DNA of 64,000 bases from contig CAYSHP010000003.1 in the NCBI GenBank assembly GCA_964430875.1, positions 1 to 64,000 on the forward strand, read 5' to 3'. Made by a program: the position numbers and the translations under genes. The notes beneath the pieces are model-generated. The model was not told the origin of the DNA. It saw only the letters and a list, made by a program, of their open reading frames with translations, and searched no databases. This DNA comes from M55B127 sp035269185 (lineage in GTDB: Bacteria > Bacillota > Halanaerobiia > Halanaerobiales > M55B127). Below are positions 62,419-64,000 of the stretch, piece after piece (the first letter of the stretch is position 1; each line of letters begins with the position of its first letter).

Positions 62419-62460
62419 AAAAAGCCCTCAACTATCAGCCTGATAGTCGAGGGCTTTTCT
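62419..62460. terminator. Bidirectional terminator between patatin gene and EF-G-like gene
   Basis: The stem AAAGCCCTC with GAGGGCTTT encloses an inner ACTATCAGCCTGATAGT repeat. It is A-rich on the left and T-rich on the right, so it serves both convergent genes. Confidence 0.85.
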
Positions 62461-62478
62461 TTAATTTATTATTATTTA

Positions 62479-64000
62479 TTAATCTTCTTCGTTCGCTCTT
62501 TTTTCAATAATCTGTTCACTAATATCTGAGGGAACTTTTTCATAATTAGAAAATTCCATTGTGAAATATCCATAACCACCTGTAATAGATTTAAGATCAG
62601 TAGCATAACTAAATAATTCACTTTGAGGAACCTTAGCTTTGATTTTTTGAGTTCCATCTTGAGGTTCCATACCAGAAATTTTACCTCTTCGTGAATTTAA
62701 ATCACCCATTATATCTCCCATAAAGGATTCAGGTACTACTACTTTTACGTCCATAATGGGTTCTAAAATTACGGGCTTAGCTTTTTGCATTGCCTGCTTA
62801 AAGGCCTTAGAAGCTGCAATTTTAAATGCCATTTCGGAAGAATCAACATCATGATAAGAACCATCATATACAGTAGCCTTGAAGTCAACTACTGGATAGT
62901 TAGCTAATACACCATCATCCTTTGTTTCCAAGATTCCTTTTTCAACTGCTGGTATATATTGGCTAGGGATAGCTCCACCAAATATTTCTTCATCAAATTC
63001 AAAACCTCTACCTCGTGGTAATGGCTCGAATCTAATCATGACATGACCGTATTGACCGCGTCCACCAGACTGTTTTTTATATTTAACTTCAGTAGAAACC
63101 TTCTTTCTGATTGTTTCTTTGTATTCAACCTTAGGTTCTACAAGATTAAAGCCAACATCAAACTTTCTTTTACAAATATCATTAACTACTGATAAATGTA
63201 CGGTTCCCATCCCTTTTATAAGAAGTTGTTTAGTTGCTTTATTATAATCCACTTTAAAAGTTGGGTCTTCCAAAGAATATCTCTGAATTGCGGAAGACAT
63301 CTTTTCATTGTCTGCTTCATCAGCAGGGGCAGCTGCTTTTATAAGCATTGGTTCTGGGAACTTAATTGGATCAATTTTTATATCAAGATCCTCTTTTGTA
63401 ATTGTATCAGATGTTTCTAGATCATCCAATTTGGCTACAGCACCAATGTCTCCAGCAATTAATTGTTCAACCTGTTCTTGTTCTGAACCATTCAATTTAT
63501 ATAATTTACTTACTCTATAATTATCTTTTGTTCTTGGTACATAAAGTTCTTCACCTTTATCAATACTACCAGAATATATTCTGAATATTGAAAGTTTACC
63601 TATATAAGGGTCAACCATTGTTTTACCTACCATACCAATAAAGGGACCTTCTTCAGTTGTTTCAAATTCTTTTTCTTCTTCACCAGCTTGTACTTTTAAA
63701 CTTTCTCTATCAGCGGCGGAAGGCGCTAATTTTAATAGATAATCCATAAGGCTTTTAACCCCTGAATTATGAAGAGCAGAACCTGAGAAAACCGGCACTA
63801 ATTCTTTACTTAATACACCTTTTAAAAGCGCATTATTCATTTCTTCATCAGTAATTTCTTCATCTTCTAAGTATTTCAACATTAATTCTTCATCTAACTC
63901 TATTATTGATTCCACTAATTCTAACTTATATTCTTTTAGAACCTCCTGTTGAGCATCATTAAGTTCAGATTCTTTTCCATCTTTAACTCCTATAAATTTT
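62479..64000 (-). CDS. Elongation factor G-like GTPase, C-terminal part (cut by window edge)
   Basis: About 506 residues of an EF-G family protein whose GTPase start lies beyond the right edge; the frame stays open to base 64000. Visible parts are the end of the G domain (VPVFSGSALHNSGVKSLMDYL), domain II, and domains III-V with VVDFKATVYDGSYHDVDSSE, SRRGKISGMEPQDG and the typical SITGGYGYFTMEFSNYEKVP. The domain IV tip (KKQSGGRGQYGHV) is present. It is not in a ribosomal-protein/EF-Tu operon here, so it is more likely the second EF-G-like factor (FusA2 type) than the main fusA. The exact role of such paralogues is not settled. Confidence 0.9.
   Translation of the reverse strand, partial: KFIGVKDGKESELNDAQQEVLKEYKLELVESIIELDEELMLKYLEDEEITDEEMNNALLKGVLSKELVPVFSGSALHNSGVKSLMDYLLKLAPSAADRESLKVQAGEEEKEFETTEEGPFIGMVGKTMVDPYIGKLSIFRIYSGSIDKGEELYVPRTKDNYRVSKLYKLNGSEQEQVEQLIAGDIGAVAKLDDLETSDTITKEDLDIKIDPIKFPEPMLIKAAAPADEADNEKMSSAIQRYSLEDPTFKVDYNKATKQLLIKGMGTVHLSVVNDICKRKFDVGFNLVEPKVEYKETIRKKVSTEVKYKKQSGGRGQYGHVMIRFEPLPRGRGFEFDEEIFGGAIPSQYIPAVEKGILETKDDGVLANYPVVDFKATVYDGSYHDVDSSEMAFKIAASKAFKQAMQKAKPVILEPIMDVKVVVPESFMGDIMGDLNSRRGKISGMEPQDGTQKIKAKVPQSELFSYATDLKSITGGYGYFTMEFSNYEKVPSDISEQIIEKRANEED

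Noticed and set aside
1..64000. CRISPR arrays, tRNA or rRNA genes, prophage
   Set aside because: I saw no regularly spaced repeats, no cloverleaf or rRNA-like sequence and no phage structural genes in the window.

Overview
The window comes from a low-GC, AT-rich Firmicute, most likely a Halanaerobiales-type anaerobe. Four things point that way. The housekeeping gene order is that of the B. subtilis remA-gmk-coaBC-priA-def-fmt-rlmN-prpC-prkC-rsgA-rpe-thiN and rpmB-yloU-yloV-degV-recG-rsmD-coaD blocks. Energy metabolism is fermentative and Na+-linked (Pta/AckA and a Na+-translocating biotin decarboxylase). Many proteins are acidic. There is also a secreted patatin with a probable outer-membrane barrel, which would fit a diderm Firmicute. 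The taxonomic placement is inference.

Layout: 1-550 holds the decayed start of an IscB-type nuclease gene preceded by a well-folded RNA region that resembles its HEARO/omega RNA. 554-3175 carries rnc, acpP, fabG and an unusual P-loop/Asp23 fusion. 3301-20477 is a catabolic island read leftward: PucR-type regulator, allH, the four subunits of a Na+-pumping acyl-CoA decarboxylase, a GNAT protein, fdrA/allF, allG, a cyclase-family amidohydrolase, carbamate kinase and a three-subunit molybdenum hydroxylase, with a UraA-type permease upstream. 21319-26927 is the rest of the fatty-acid locus (fabF, fabD, fabH, fabK, plsX, rpmF), so the island sits between fabF and fabG. 26953-38611 holds yceD, ackA, pta, tmcAL, a PDZ-Lon protease, coaD, rsmD, recG, degV, yloV, yloU and rpmB. 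38720-39595 is a malic enzyme pseudogene just downstream of a two-subunit fumarase. 41009-58539 is the conserved thiN-to-remA block, with a metallopeptidase, a flippase-like membrane protein, metK and tldD/tldE inserted. 58857-62418 carries rqcH and the patatin. The right edge cuts an EF-G-like gene.

The most interesting part is the island. AllFGH plus carbamate kinase is known in E. coli as the oxalurate to oxamate plus carbamoyl phosphate to ATP module of allantoin use. Here no allantoin-pathway gene accompanies it. The permease has the Glu-type signature of uracil carriers, and a malonyl/methylmalonyl-CoA-type Na+ decarboxylase is interleaved between allH and allFG. I propose, as inference, an anaerobic oxidative pyrimidine pathway: uracil or thymine to (methyl)barbiturate by the Mo enzyme; ring opening by the cyclase to ureido(methyl)malonate, an analogue of oxalurate; carbamoyl transfer and ATP by AllFGH and ArcC; then decarboxylation of (methyl)malonyl-CoA coupled to Na+ export. 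Activation to the CoA ester is the unexplained step, and the GNAT protein is a candidate for it.
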